Below, piece by piece: positions 27,121 through 36,357 of a stretch of DNA of 64,000 bases. Under the pieces are notes generated by a model. That model did not search any database. It was given only the letters and a program-made list of their open reading frames with translations, and was not told the DNA's origin. Position 1 is the stretch's first letter; every line of letters starts with the position of its first letter. The stretch is from Phaeobacter bryozoorum (GTDB lineage Bacteria > Pseudomonadota > Alphaproteobacteria > Rhodobacterales > Rhodobacteraceae), in the NCBI RefSeq assembly GCF_041893525.1, contig NZ_CP169068.1; one strand, written 5' to 3'. A program made the translations under genes and the position numbers.

Positions 27121-28326
27121 ATGAAAAAGACCGACTCCAGCTTTTCGACACGTGCAATCCACCATGGCTATGACTCGCAGTCGCAGCAGGGGGCGTTGAA
27201 CCCGCCGCTTTATCTGACCTCGACCTTTACCTTCGACTCCGCCGAGGCGGGCGGCGAGATGTTCACCGGTGAGCGCGAGGGGCATTTCTATAGCCGCATT
27301 TCCAACCCGACACTGGACCATCTGGAGCAGCGCATCGCCAATCTTGAGGGCGGCGAAGCCGGGCTTGCGACCGCTTCCGGCATGGGCGCAATCACCTCGA
27401 CCCTATGGTCGTTTCTAGCGGCCGGGGATGAAATCATCCTAGACAAGACACTATATGGCTGCACGTTTTCCTTCATGACCCACGGGCTGCCACGATTTGG
27501 CGTCAATGTGCGTCTGGTCGATATGACAGATCCCTCAAATCTGGCAGAGGCGATCAGCCCGAAAACCAAACTGGTCTATTTCGAAACCCCGGCAAATCCC
27601 AACAATCGCCTGATCGACATCGCGGCGATTTCCGAGATCGCGCATAGAGCTGGTGCAAAGGTGGTTGTCGACAACACCTTTGCCACGCCGGTGATCACAC
27701 GCCCGATCGAACTGGGCGCCGATATCGTGGTGCATTCGGCAACGAAATTCATCAGCGGCCATGGCGATGTGATCGCCGGTCTGGTTGTCGGCTCCAAGGA
27801 GGACGTCACCCAGATCCGTCTTGTCGGGCTGAAGGATATGACCGGTGCGGTGATGTCACCCTTTAGTGCGATGCTGTTGATGCGCGGTTTGAAGACGCTT
27901 GAACTGCGGATGGAGCGTCACTGCAAATCCGCCCGCAAGGTGGCTGAGGCGCTGCAATCCCACCCGGCGGTGGAGCGGGTCTATTACCCTGGCCTTGACG
28001 GCTTTGCACAGAATGAACTGGCCGCGCGGCAGATGTCGGGCTTTGGCGGCATGATCCCCTTTGAGGTTGTTGGTGGCAAGGCTGGCGGTATCGCCATGAT
28101 GAACCGGCTGGAACTGGTCCAGCGCGCGGTGTCGCTGGGCGACGCCGAAACGCTGATCCAGCACCCGGCCAGCATGACCCATTCGACCTATACCCCCGAA
28201 GAGCGTGCAGAACATGGCATTGCCGAGGGGCTGCTGCGGATGTCAGTTGGGCTTGAAGGTGTCGATGATATCATCGACGATCTGATGCAGGCGCTGTCCT
28301 CGCATAACGCTTACGCCGCCGCCTGA
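27121..28326 (+). CDS. mdeA: L-methionine gamma-lyase
   Basis: A PLP enzyme of 401 residues that splits methionine into methanethiol, ammonia and 2-oxobutyrate. It has the Schiff-base lysine K209 in VVHSATKFISGHGD, the phosphate loop TASGMGAI, and DNTFATP. The cysteine C114 in LYGCTFSF sits at the position of Cys116 of P. putida methionine gamma-lyase, which separates these enzymes from cystathionine synthases and lyases. ATG 27121 follows AGGGTG; a GTG at 27112 is in frame but less likely. It is followed by mdeB. Activity would release a volatile sulfur compound, a known trait of marine Roseobacters. Confidence 0.92.
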   Translation: MKKTDSSFSTRAIHHGYDSQSQQGALNPPLYLTSTFTFDSAEAGGEMFTGEREGHFYSRISNPTLDHLEQRIANLEGGEAGLATASGMGAITSTLWSFLAAGDEIILDKTLYGCTFSFMTHGLPRFGVNVRLVDMTDPSNLAEAISPKTKLVYFETPANPNNRLIDIAAISEIAHRAGAKVVVDNTFATPVITRPIELGADIVVHSATKFISGHGDVIAGLVVGSKEDVTQIRLVGLKDMTGAVMSPFSAMLLMRGLKTLELRMERHCKSARKVAEALQSHPAVERVYYPGLDGFAQNELAARQMSGFGGMIPFEVVGGKAGGIAMMNRLELVQRAVSLGDAETLIQHPASMTHSTYTPEERAEHGIAEGLLRMSVGLEGVDDIIDDLMQALSSHNAYAAA

Positions 28327-28375
28327 GTATGGCGGCCCCTGGTGGGGTGTTTCATTCCGCCAGATTTGACAGGTC

Positions 28376-28399
28376 CCCTCCGCATTCGTGCGGGAGGGA
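28376..28399 (+). promoter_or_regulatory. Hairpin in the mdeA-mdeB spacer
   Basis: CCCTCCGCA, a TTCG tetraloop and TGCGGGAGGG form a stable hairpin with one bulge about 50 bp after mdeA. Without a T run it is more likely an mRNA-processing or stability element than a full terminator. Confidence 0.45.
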
Positions 28400-28430
28400 G
28401 AGTATCTTCACCTAATCAATGAGTTGACCC

Positions 28431-30824
28431 ATGACCTCTTCAGTGGCCGCGCCGATACCTTCCTCCGAAACGCTCAAGACGATCGAGCAGCGGCTATTGT
28501 GGCTGTCCCACTGGATGATCCACAACGCCAACCACCTGCGCCCCAAGGCGGACGGCATCAAGGTTGGCGGTCATCAGGCCAGCTCGGCTTCGATGGTGTC
28601 GATCATGACCGCGCTCTACTTCAGCGCGCTGCGGCCAGAGGACCGGGTGGCGGTGAAACCCCATGCCTCGCCGATCTTTCATGCGATCCAGTATCTGATG
28701 GGCAACCAGACCCGCGAGAAGATGGAAAACTTCCGCGGCTTTGGTGGCGTGCAGAGCTATCCGAGCCGCACGAAGGATATTGATGACGTGGATTTCTCAA
28801 CCGGCTCCGTGGGGCTTGGGGTGGCGATCACCTCCTTTGCGTCGATGGTCCAGGATTATGTTACCGCGAAATCCTGGGGATCCGATGCGCCAAAGGGGCG
28901 GATGGTCGCGCTTGTCGGCGATGCCGAACTGGACGAGGGCAATGTTTACGAATGCCTTCAGGAGGGATGGAAGAACGACCTGCGCAACACCTGGTGGATC
29001 ATCGACTATAATCGCCAGTCGCTGGACGGGATCGTGCGCGAAGGGCTGTTTCAGCGGATCGAGAAGATCTTCGACGCCTTCGGCTGGGATGTGGTGAAGG
29101 TGAAATACGGCGCCTTGCAGCGCGCCGCCTTTGAGGAGCCGGGCGGTGACAAGCTACGCCAGTGGATTGATGACTGTCCCAATCAGACCTATTCGGCGCT
29201 GACCTTCATGGGTGGTGCTGTCTGGCGTCAGCATCTGCTGGATGATCTGGGCGATCAGGGCGACGTCAGCGCGCTGATCGAGCGCCGCTCCGATGCAGAG
29301 CTGGCAGCCTTGATGGAGAACCTCGGCGGCAACTGCGTTGCGACCATGGCCGAGACATTTGCCGCCATCGACCATGACCGCCCGGTCTGTTTCCTCGCCT
29401 ATACGGTCAAGGGCTGGGGCACACCCATTGCCGGCCACAAGGACAATCACGGCGGGCTGATGAACAAGACCCAGATGGCCGAATGGCAGCGCTATATGGG
29501 GGTTGCCGAGGGGCAGGAGTGGGAGCCCTTTGCGACCGTGCAGAACCCCGCTGCATTGCAGAGTTTTCTGGATCAGGTGCCGTTTTTTGCAAAAGGGGCG
29601 CGGCGTTATCACGATGCCCGCCTGCCGGTGCCGACAGTCGAGGTGAAAACCGACCGCGAGATGTCGACCCAGATGGGCTTTGGCAAGATCCTCGATGATC
29701 TCTCCAAAGGTGACAGCGACCTTGCCGCGCGCATTGTGACCATGTCGCCGGATGTGACGGGGACCACCAACCTAGGCCCCTGGGTGAACCGGCGCAAGCT
29801 CTTTGCACGTACGGCGCAGGCGGATGCCTTTATCGAACACAAGATCCCCTCAACCGCGAAGTGGGAGTTCACGCCAGAAGGCCAGCATATCGAGCTGGGC
29901 ATCGCCGAAATGAACCTGTTCCTGCTGCTGGGGGCTGCCGGCCTGTCGCAATCGCTGTTTGGCAAGCGGCTGATCCCTATCGGCACGGTCTATGATCCCT
30001 TTGTGGCGCGTGGCCTCGATGCGCTGAACTACGCCTGTTATCAGGATGCCCGCTTCATGATCGTGGGCACGCCTTCCGGCGTGACCCTGGCGCCGGAGGG
30101 CGGTGCGCATCAATCCATCGGCTCACCCCTCATCGGGATGAGCCAGGACGGGCTGGCCGCCTTTGAGCCGGCTTTTGTGGATGAGCTGGCGGTGATCATG
30201 GATTGGGCCTTTGATTATCTTCAGCGCGACGGCGAGGGCGATCCGGATGAACGCACCTGGCTCCGGGATGAGACCGGCGGTTCGGTCTATCTGCGCCTGA
30301 CCACCAACCCGATTGAACAGCCGGGCAAGCGGGTTGATGACGCCTTCCGTCAGGGCGCGATTGATGGCGCCTATTGGCTGAAGCAGCCGGGGCCGAACTG
30401 CGATGTAGTGATTGCCTATCAGGGGGCGGTTGCGCCGGAGGCGATCAAGGCCGCTGCCGCCATCGGCGAGGGACGCCGCGATGTCGGCGTTCTGGCGGTG
30501 ACCTCGGCCGACCGGCTGAACGCCGGCTGGACTGCTGCGCAGCGGGCCCGGGCGCGCGGTGTGCCGCAGGCACAAAGCCATATCGAGGCATTGCTGGCGG
30601 AGCTGCCGCGTCATTGCAAACTGATCACGGTGATCGACGGCCACCCGGCGACGCTGAGCTGGCTGGGCAGTGTGCAGGGCCATCAGAGCATTCCGCTGGG
30701 GGTCGAGCATTTCGGTCAGACCGGCACCATCGCCGATCTCTATCGCCACTTCGGCATTAATGCGCAGGCGATCACCGAAGCGGCCGATGGGCTGACCGCA
30801 GGCAGACGGCTGAAGGTCGTATAG
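28431..30824 (+). CDS. mdeB: AceE-like 2-oxoacid dehydrogenase E1 (2-oxobutyrate dehydrogenase)
   Basis: A 797-residue thiamin-diphosphate enzyme of the homodimeric pyruvate dehydrogenase E1/transketolase type. The TPP motif begins at GDAELDEGN (about residue 164) and ends about NTWWIIDYNRQSLDG. EGQHIELGIAEMN in the second domain carries the activating Glu, and a transketolase C-terminal domain follows. In P. putida, MdeB is the E1 that oxidises the 2-oxobutyrate released by methionine gamma-lyase. Position directly after mdeA supports the same role here, feeding propionyl-CoA metabolism through an E2/E3 encoded elsewhere. The ribosome site is weak (GAGTTGACCC before the ATG). Confidence 0.85.
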   Translation: MTSSVAAPIPSSETLKTIEQRLLWLSHWMIHNANHLRPKADGIKVGGHQASSASMVSIMTALYFSALRPEDRVAVKPHASPIFHAIQYLMGNQTREKMENFRGFGGVQSYPSRTKDIDDVDFSTGSVGLGVAITSFASMVQDYVTAKSWGSDAPKGRMVALVGDAELDEGNVYECLQEGWKNDLRNTWWIIDYNRQSLDGIVREGLFQRIEKIFDAFGWDVVKVKYGALQRAAFEEPGGDKLRQWIDDCPNQTYSALTFMGGAVWRQHLLDDLGDQGDVSALIERRSDAELAALMENLGGNCVATMAETFAAIDHDRPVCFLAYTVKGWGTPIAGHKDNHGGLMNKTQMAEWQRYMGVAEGQEWEPFATVQNPAALQSFLDQVPFFAKGARRYHDARLPVPTVEVKTDREMSTQMGFGKILDDLSKGDSDLAARIVTMSPDVTGTTNLGPWVNRRKLFARTAQADAFIEHKIPSTAKWEFTPEGQHIELGIAEMNLFLLLGAAGLSQSLFGKRLIPIGTVYDPFVARGLDALNYACYQDARFMIVGTPSGVTLAPEGGAHQSIGSPLIGMSQDGLAAFEPAFVDELAVIMDWAFDYLQRDGEGDPDERTWLRDETGGSVYLRLTTNPIEQPGKRVDDAFRQGAIDGAYWLKQPGPNCDVVIAYQGAVAPEAIKAAAAIGEGRRDVGVLAVTSADRLNAGWTAAQRARARGVPQAQSHIEALLAELPRHCKLITVIDGHPATLSWLGSVQGHQSIPLGVEHFGQTGTIADLYRHFGINAQAITEAADGLTAGRRLKVV

Positions 30825-30958
30825 CAACCTCGACCCAATGCAGCGCCAGCCCTGACCGATTGGCAAAGGTAGGAAAGCGGCAGGCATCCGTGCGCCCCCG
30901 CGCATCCCGTCGCGCAGGCCCCGCCACCGCCCGCAGGGATTGAGAGGCCAATATAATA

Positions 30959-30988
30959 ACGGCTCCCGAAGTAATCTTCGGGAGCCGT
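30959..30988. terminator. Perfect 13-bp hairpin after mdeB
   Basis: ACGGCTCCCGAAG and CTTCGGGAGCCGT pair perfectly around TAAT. It lies between convergent mdeB and the WYL regulator gene. T runs on either side are weak, so it may end transcription from both directions imperfectly. The rest of 30825-31078 shows no gene. Confidence 0.6.
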
Positions 30989-31078
30989 ATGTGCTGAAGG
31001 TCGGCAGGCGGGCCAAGCGGGAGTTCGGTGCCGTCGCATAGGGTGCCCCCTATCTGCACTACGTGGGCTTCGGCGAAA

Positions 31079-32029
31079 TCACGATACGTATAGATCGATA
31101 ACTTTGCGGGCCTCAGCGATCACCTCTTCGCGAAATGCGGCTGGTCCATGGACCTCGGCCTCAGCACCGAGAGATAGAACGTCACGGATGGCCTTTACGC
31201 CAACCTCCATTTGTACGTTTACGCAGAACCATCCTTTTCGTTTCGGGATCAGAGCAGGGGACTGCGGTGCAAAACCCATTTCGTTCAACATGCGCAGGCC
31301 TGTTGAACTGACATGAAGTGCAACGGATTGAGACTTCAGCCGGTGCTCGAAATCTGCGATCCAGCTGTTCCAAAAGGCGCTGACATCAAAAGTCGTCGGG
31401 CGTGAGAACGTGTCGTCAAGAACCTTGATGCTCCGGATATTTGCAATCTTGTAGACACGTGGAGTTTCGACGAGCGCAACGAGATACCAGTTACCGGCTT
31501 TCAGGACAATCGCCAGGGGCGATACAACGCGGTCCACGACGCCTTTCCAGCTCTCGTATTCTATCGACAGTCGCCGTTCATTCCACACCGCAGAGGCAAC
31601 CTCCGACACAAATGGAGCAGTGTCCTTCTTTCGATACCAACCCTGCGGATCCAACAAAAACCGCTCGGAAACAACAATGGCCTGATCGCGCGCGGGACCA
31701 GAGAGCGAAGCCATGACTTTTAGCTCTGTTTGGCTCGCAGCTTTCAGCAGACCCAGATCATCCAATGCGGAACCAAGCCCGGCCAGCAGCAGGCTGCGTG
31801 CTTCATCCGCATCAAGGCCTGTCAAACGGGTCTGGTATCCATCCATCAACCGATACCCGCCGCCTCGTCCCCGCTCTGCGAAAACCGGGACACCTGCATA
31901 GCTCAGCTGATCGATGTCCCTGTGGATCGTGCGCAAGCTGACCTCAAACTCATCGGCCAATTGCTGTGCCGTCATCAGGCCGCGGGTTTGGAGAAGCAAC
32001 AAAATTGACAGTAAACGCGAAGATTTCAT
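31079..32029 (-). CDS. YafY/PafC-type transcriptional regulator (HTH plus WYL domain)
   Basis: A 316-residue DNA-binding protein. The N-terminal DeoR-like helix-turn-helix (MKSSRLLSILLLLQTRGLMTAQQLADEF, with SLRTIHRDIDQL as recognition region) is followed by a WYL domain (about 140-215, containing GNWYLVALVE) and a WCX domain. ATG 32029 follows GGGAGAGC and fits the family; the frame upstream to 32194 crosses the operator and is not used. WYL regulators sense ligands, often nucleic-acid or small-molecule signals. It is divergent from the small gene at 32111 and probably represses it through the palindrome between them. Confidence 0.9.
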   Translation of the reverse strand: MKSSRLLSILLLLQTRGLMTAQQLADEFEVSLRTIHRDIDQLSYAGVPVFAERGRGGGYRLMDGYQTRLTGLDADEARSLLLAGLGSALDDLGLLKAASQTELKVMASLSGPARDQAIVVSERFLLDPQGWYRKKDTAPFVSEVASAVWNERRLSIEYESWKGVVDRVVSPLAIVLKAGNWYLVALVETPRVYKIANIRSIKVLDDTFSRPTTFDVSAFWNSWIADFEHRLKSQSVALHVSSTGLRMLNEMGFAPQSPALIPKRKGWFCVNVQMEVGVKAIRDVLSLGAEAEVHGPAAFREEVIAEARKVIDLYVS

Positions 32030-32042
32030 CTGCTCTCCCGAA

Positions 32043-32065
32043 AACATGACACGAAGTGTCATGTT
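32043..32065. promoter_or_regulatory. Perfect palindromic operator between WYL regulator and DUF1579-like gene
   Basis: AACATGACAC and GTGTCATGTT form a perfect 10-bp inverted repeat with a GAA spacer. It lies 14 bp upstream of the regulator start and 45 bp upstream of the divergent gene. This is the expected position for autorepression plus control of the partner. Confidence 0.7.
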
Positions 32066-32110
32066 ATGTTGTTCATAAGCACTCTTGTCACGAAAGATAA
32101 GGGAGACACC

Positions 32111-32605
32111 ATGCACACTGATCGCGACCCCACGGCGACAACCGCTGTTGAGAATGATTTTGACTTCATGTTCGGGTCTTGGACTGTAAAGCACAGACGC
32201 TTGAAGGAGCGGCTAACCGGCTGCGATGATTGGGAGGTTTTCGATGGCCTGTCGCAAACGCAGCCAATTCTTGCAGGCAATGGAAATATTGAAGACAACT
32301 TTGTCGGGTTTCCTGGGCAGCCTTATCGCGCGATTGCGTTGCGAAGCTTCGATCCTGGTTCAGGGGTGTGGGCAATCTGGTGGCTCGACGGTAGATCGCC
32401 CCACATGCTTGATACACCGGTAAAAGGTGCATTCACAGGAGATATCGGCGAATTTCGCGCGAATGACGTGTTGAATGGGCAGCCTATAATAGTCCGATTT
32501 CTTTGGAAAAAAGGGCCGGTGCCGCGATGGGAGCAGGCGTTTTCAACCGACGATGGAACCACATGGGAAACCAACTGGACGATGGACTTTACACCGGCTG
32601 CCTGA
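32111..32605 (+). CDS. Small DUF1579-like protein
   Basis: A 164-residue soluble protein without signal peptide, beginning near DFDFMFGSWTVKHRRLKERL and containing WEVFDG, FVGFPG, WAIWWLDGRSP and WEQAFSTDDGTTWETNWTMDF. This order of aromatic-rich blocks is typical of DUF1579/lipocalin-like proteins that are often paired with YafY-type regulators. ATG 32111 follows AAGGGAGACACC; the upstream in-frame start at 32066 would overlap the operator. The function is unknown. Confidence 0.75.
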   Translation: MHTDRDPTATTAVENDFDFMFGSWTVKHRRLKERLTGCDDWEVFDGLSQTQPILAGNGNIEDNFVGFPGQPYRAIALRSFDPGSGVWAIWWLDGRSPHMLDTPVKGAFTGDIGEFRANDVLNGQPIIVRFLWKKGPVPRWEQAFSTDDGTTWETNWTMDFTPAA

Positions 32606-32844
32606 TGAACGACAGGGTTCTGCCGGATAACGGGCTTTGGGACGGAGCGCAGAAACGGTCAAACGGGCCCACAACCGCCGCTGAGGAATACGCAGCATCC
32701 TTCACGAAAAGCCGGTGTTGATTTGGATAACACAAAGCCCGGACCGCAAGATGCGCTCCGGGGTTTTGATCTTTTCGTCGCAGATGGTGTGGCCACGACG
32801 CCAAGAGCCGGTGATTGGCTCTGCGGGCGTGTCATGAACTGCCG

Positions 32845-35800
32845 TCAGCTGACGTCGGCATCGACCTCGCGAAAGATGCCGACCAGTTTGGTGACGTCCC
32901 CGTTGCCATCGCGGATCGCCATGCTTTTGCTTTCGACGCGGATCTCGACGCCGTCCTTGCGGATCAGGCGTTTGACAAAGCAGAAGCCTTCACCGCTTTC
33001 GATGGCTTCGGCGACATTGCGTTTGACGTCCTCGCGATCATCGGGATGGAAGAAGGCAATCGCGCTGTCGATATCCGGCACATAGTTCTCTGGCGTCACA
33101 CCGTGGATCTCATAGACTTTCGGTGACCAATAAGGGGCCTGAGAACCGGAATCGATGGACCAGAAACCGATCCCGACCATCTCCTGTACCAGTTCGGCCT
33201 GTGTCAGCAGCGCCTCGGCGCGCTGGCGGGCCTCGACGGTTTCGGTGACATCGGTGCCGATGGTGAAAACCGTCGGCTCTCCGGTGATATGGTGCGGGAA
33301 GCGATGCCGGTCCATGTTGATCCAGCGCTCTTCGCCGCCATCGGCCAGTGTCACCTGGCGCAATTCACTGTCAAAGCCTTCGGCCTTGTCCAGGACCGCG
33401 TCGTCCTGCTCGAACATCTCCTTGCCCGCGTCATTGTCTTTGATGAGTGAGAACAGGTTTTTCGACAACGCCTTGTCACGGCTGAGGCCCAGCAGCTCAG
33501 CATAGGCCTCACTGATGCGCAGGATTTCACCGCTGCGGGTCCGGTTCAGCAGCAGCAGTTTCGAATTGTCGAGGATCATCTCCATCTCATGCGCCATGCC
33601 GGGGAATTCCGACACCACCATGGTGACGCCAAGGATCTGCCCGTTGACATCGAAGTAGGGCGAGCAGGTCAGCCGGATACGGGTGCCGCGCGAAGTGAAC
33701 TCCTCGGTGACGGTCTGGCCAAGGCGCAGCGCCTCGCTACAGATCGGCGCCAGGATCGGGAATCCTTCCGGCAGGGCGCATTGGCTGATGTGCGGGCTGG
33801 AGATGGGCCGCCGGATGTTGAACATCCGGGTCGCCGCCAAAGTCGCCTGAGTGATCTGAAGCGCACTGTCGGCCACAACGATCGCCAAGGGCGTGCTTTC
33901 GAGCACAGAAATCAGCTCGCCGGTGCGTCCGCTCAGCTCGGACGCCGTCACCTGCAATTCCTCGTTGACGGTGATCAGCTCCTCGTTGGTGGACTGGAGC
34001 TCCTCGTTGGAGGTTTCCAACTCTTCGTTGGTGGCCTGCAACTCTTCATTGGTGGATTGCAGTTCTTCGTTCAGCGATTGCAGCTCCTCATTCGAGGTTT
34101 CAAGCTCCTCGATGGTCTGCTGCAGTGCTTCGCGGGTGGTTGCAACCTCATTCTCCAGATTGCGGATCCGCTCAAATGTCGCGTCACCTTCCTCGCCGAC
34201 GAACGGAGCCTGATCGATCTTGGACCGGTCTACCGTCACCGGGGTGAACACCACCAGCGCTGCACGTTCGCTGATCTCCTTGGCCACGATCGGGTAGACG
34301 TCGAGCCGGATTTCCTCATCGTCAGTCTCGGCAAGAAGGTGGCGGACACCGCCCTTATGGGTGCCGTTCTTCAACGCGATGGTGATCAGGCTGCGGGCTT
34401 CTTCGCGCAGCGGGCTGCGCAACAGATCAAGGTGCATCCGCAGCGAACTGGTCTCATTCACCTCAATGAACTGGCTGACCGAGCCATAGACACGCGCGAT
34501 GGAGAAATCTTCGGTCACCAGCAGGGAATTCTTGCCCAGCGACTGCGCCAGCGCCTCGAACAGCTGGCGATCGGTTGATGGCGCCTGCTGCGATGGCGGC
34601 TTGATGGTTGGACGCTGCACCATCATCGGGATCGACGGCATGTTATAGGGCTGCTGCGACTGATGGGCACGCAGGGAGCGTTTGCGATAGACATGACTGG
34701 CTGAGCGGTCCTGCACAAACAGCTCATCCGATCCGGCGACGCTTTCTGCGGTGCCGAGGAACAGCAGACCATGCGGTGACATAGCGTAGTGGAAGCGCGA
34801 CATGACCTTTTGCTGAAGCGGATTGCCAAAATAGATCAGTAGGTTCCGACAGCAGATCAGGTCCACCTTCTGAAATGGCGGGTCCTGGCAGACGTTGTGG
34901 TCCGAAAACAGAACCGCATTGCGCAGATTGTCGACCACCCGGACACCATCGGTCTGCCGGATAAGGTATTTGTCAGCCAGTTCCGAGGGGATATCGTTGA
35001 GTGCGGCGAGGCTATAGACTCCCTTACGGGCCGTCTTCAGCGCGTCCTTGTCGATATCCGTGGCAAAGATCTGGACCCGTGACTTCAGCTGGTTGGTCGG
35101 ATTGCCGAGCGCCTCTGACACGACCATGGCGATGGAATAGGCTTCCTCGCCGGTGGCGCAACCCGCAACCCAGATCCGCAGGGGGCCGGGGCCGCGATCC
35201 TTGATCAACTGCGGCAGCAAAGTCTTCAGAAGCTCGAATTCCTCGCGATCACGAAAGAACCGGGTGACGGAGATCAGGAGATCCTTGAACAGCGCATCCA
35301 CCGCATGGGGGTTGTTGCGGCAGAACTGCGTGTATTCCTCCTGGGTTTCGATCCCCAGGGCGATCATCCGCCGCTCGATACGACGGCTGATTGTTGTCTG
35401 CTTGTAGTCGCGGAAATCGACGCGGGTGCGCGCGAGAAGGATCTGCAACAGATCCGAAACCGGTGAATCCCTCAGACTGTTTTCGTGGCGAAACGAGGAA
35501 AAGTCACGCGGTGAGGAAAGGATCTTCTGTAGGTTGGTGCCAATATCCTGCGGCCGCAGCACCAGATCAACGCAGCCGGTCTGCACCGCTGCTACCGGCA
35601 TGCCGTCGTATTTCGCGCTTTCGGCGTCCTGTGCAATGGTGATGCCGCCAGCCTCGCGGATGGCCTGCACACCATAGGCCCCATCGCTGCCGGTGCCGGA
35701 CAGGATGATCGCCATAGAGTTGTCGCCGTTCTGCTCCGCCAGGCTGACCAGAAAGCGGTCGACCGACGGGCGCGGGGTGCCGGGTTCGGCATTCGGATCC

Positions 35801-36096
35801 TGCAAGAGATGCAGACGGCCTTCGGAGAAGATGACATCGCTTTTGGGCGGCGTGATATACACGACATTCGCTTCCGGCACGGTGCCGTTTTCGATGGTGC
35901 CAACTTTCAGCTGGGTCTGCCGCGCCACCAGCTCGGTCATCAGGCTTTTGTGGTGGGGTGACATGTGTTGCACAACAACATAGGCGGCAGGCGCATCCAC
36001 CGGGAGAGTCGCGACGAGCTCTCGGATGGCTTCCAGTCCACCAGCGGACGACCCGATTCCGATGATTGTCAGGTCATTCTTCGTTTGCGTTGTCAT
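32845..36096 (-). CDS. CheB-CheR-PAS fusion protein
   Basis: A 1083-residue signalling protein. Residues about 8-195 are a CheB methylesterase domain with the triad S17 (GSSAGG), H44 (VVQHMSP) and D138 (GTGSDGA). About 215-480 are a CheR methyltransferase with the SAM motif VAGCATGEEAYS. A long coiled coil with repeating (S/A)TNEELQ heptads (about 645-720) leads to three PAS domains (about 725-830, 840-960 and 970-1080). No histidine kinase or GGDEF domain follows the last PAS, unlike many relatives. No MCP or other che genes are nearby, so it may serve a non-flagellar pathway. It is divergent from the unknown gene at 36358. Confidence 0.93.
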   Translation of the reverse strand: MTTQTKNDLTIIGIGSSAGGLEAIRELVATLPVDAPAAYVVVQHMSPHHKSLMTELVARQTQLKVGTIENGTVPEANVVYITPPKSDVIFSEGRLHLLQDPNAEPGTPRPSVDRFLVSLAEQNGDNSMAIILSGTGSDGAYGVQAIREAGGITIAQDAESAKYDGMPVAAVQTGCVDLVLRPQDIGTNLQKILSSPRDFSSFRHENSLRDSPVSDLLQILLARTRVDFRDYKQTTISRRIERRMIALGIETQEEYTQFCRNNPHAVDALFKDLLISVTRFFRDREEFELLKTLLPQLIKDRGPGPLRIWVAGCATGEEAYSIAMVVSEALGNPTNQLKSRVQIFATDIDKDALKTARKGVYSLAALNDIPSELADKYLIRQTDGVRVVDNLRNAVLFSDHNVCQDPPFQKVDLICCRNLLIYFGNPLQQKVMSRFHYAMSPHGLLFLGTAESVAGSDELFVQDRSASHVYRKRSLRAHQSQQPYNMPSIPMMVQRPTIKPPSQQAPSTDRQLFEALAQSLGKNSLLVTEDFSIARVYGSVSQFIEVNETSSLRMHLDLLRSPLREEARSLITIALKNGTHKGGVRHLLAETDDEEIRLDVYPIVAKEISERAALVVFTPVTVDRSKIDQAPFVGEEGDATFERIRNLENEVATTREALQQTIEELETSNEELQSLNEELQSTNEELQATNEELETSNEELQSTNEELITVNEELQVTASELSGRTGELISVLESTPLAIVVADSALQITQATLAATRMFNIRRPISSPHISQCALPEGFPILAPICSEALRLGQTVTEEFTSRGTRIRLTCSPYFDVNGQILGVTMVVSEFPGMAHEMEMILDNSKLLLLNRTRSGEILRISEAYAELLGLSRDKALSKNLFSLIKDNDAGKEMFEQDDAVLDKAEGFDSELRQVTLADGGEERWINMDRHRFPHHITGEPTVFTIGTDVTETVEARQRAEALLTQAELVQEMVGIGFWSIDSGSQAPYWSPKVYEIHGVTPENYVPDIDSAIAFFHPDDREDVKRNVAEAIESGEGFCFVKRLIRKDGVEIRVESKSMAIRDGNGDVTKLVGIFREVDADVS

Positions 36097-36357
36097 ATGC
36101 GTGCCTATCGTCTACCATATGTAAACCTCTTATCCTCTAGATCGATGTCAGGTCCATGGCAAATCCTGATCGGAGCTGGGTTTCACAGAACGAGCGCCTG
36201 CCGTAACGGAAGATCAAGCAAGCATGGGAATATAATGCAATTAGGGGTTGTATAAAGCTTGACGCGGAATGTTACTCCAAACTACGCTGCTTAAACGGTT
36301 TGTAAACTACTCCTAACTACATATTAAAGACATCTCCAGTTATACAGGTTGGGTGTA

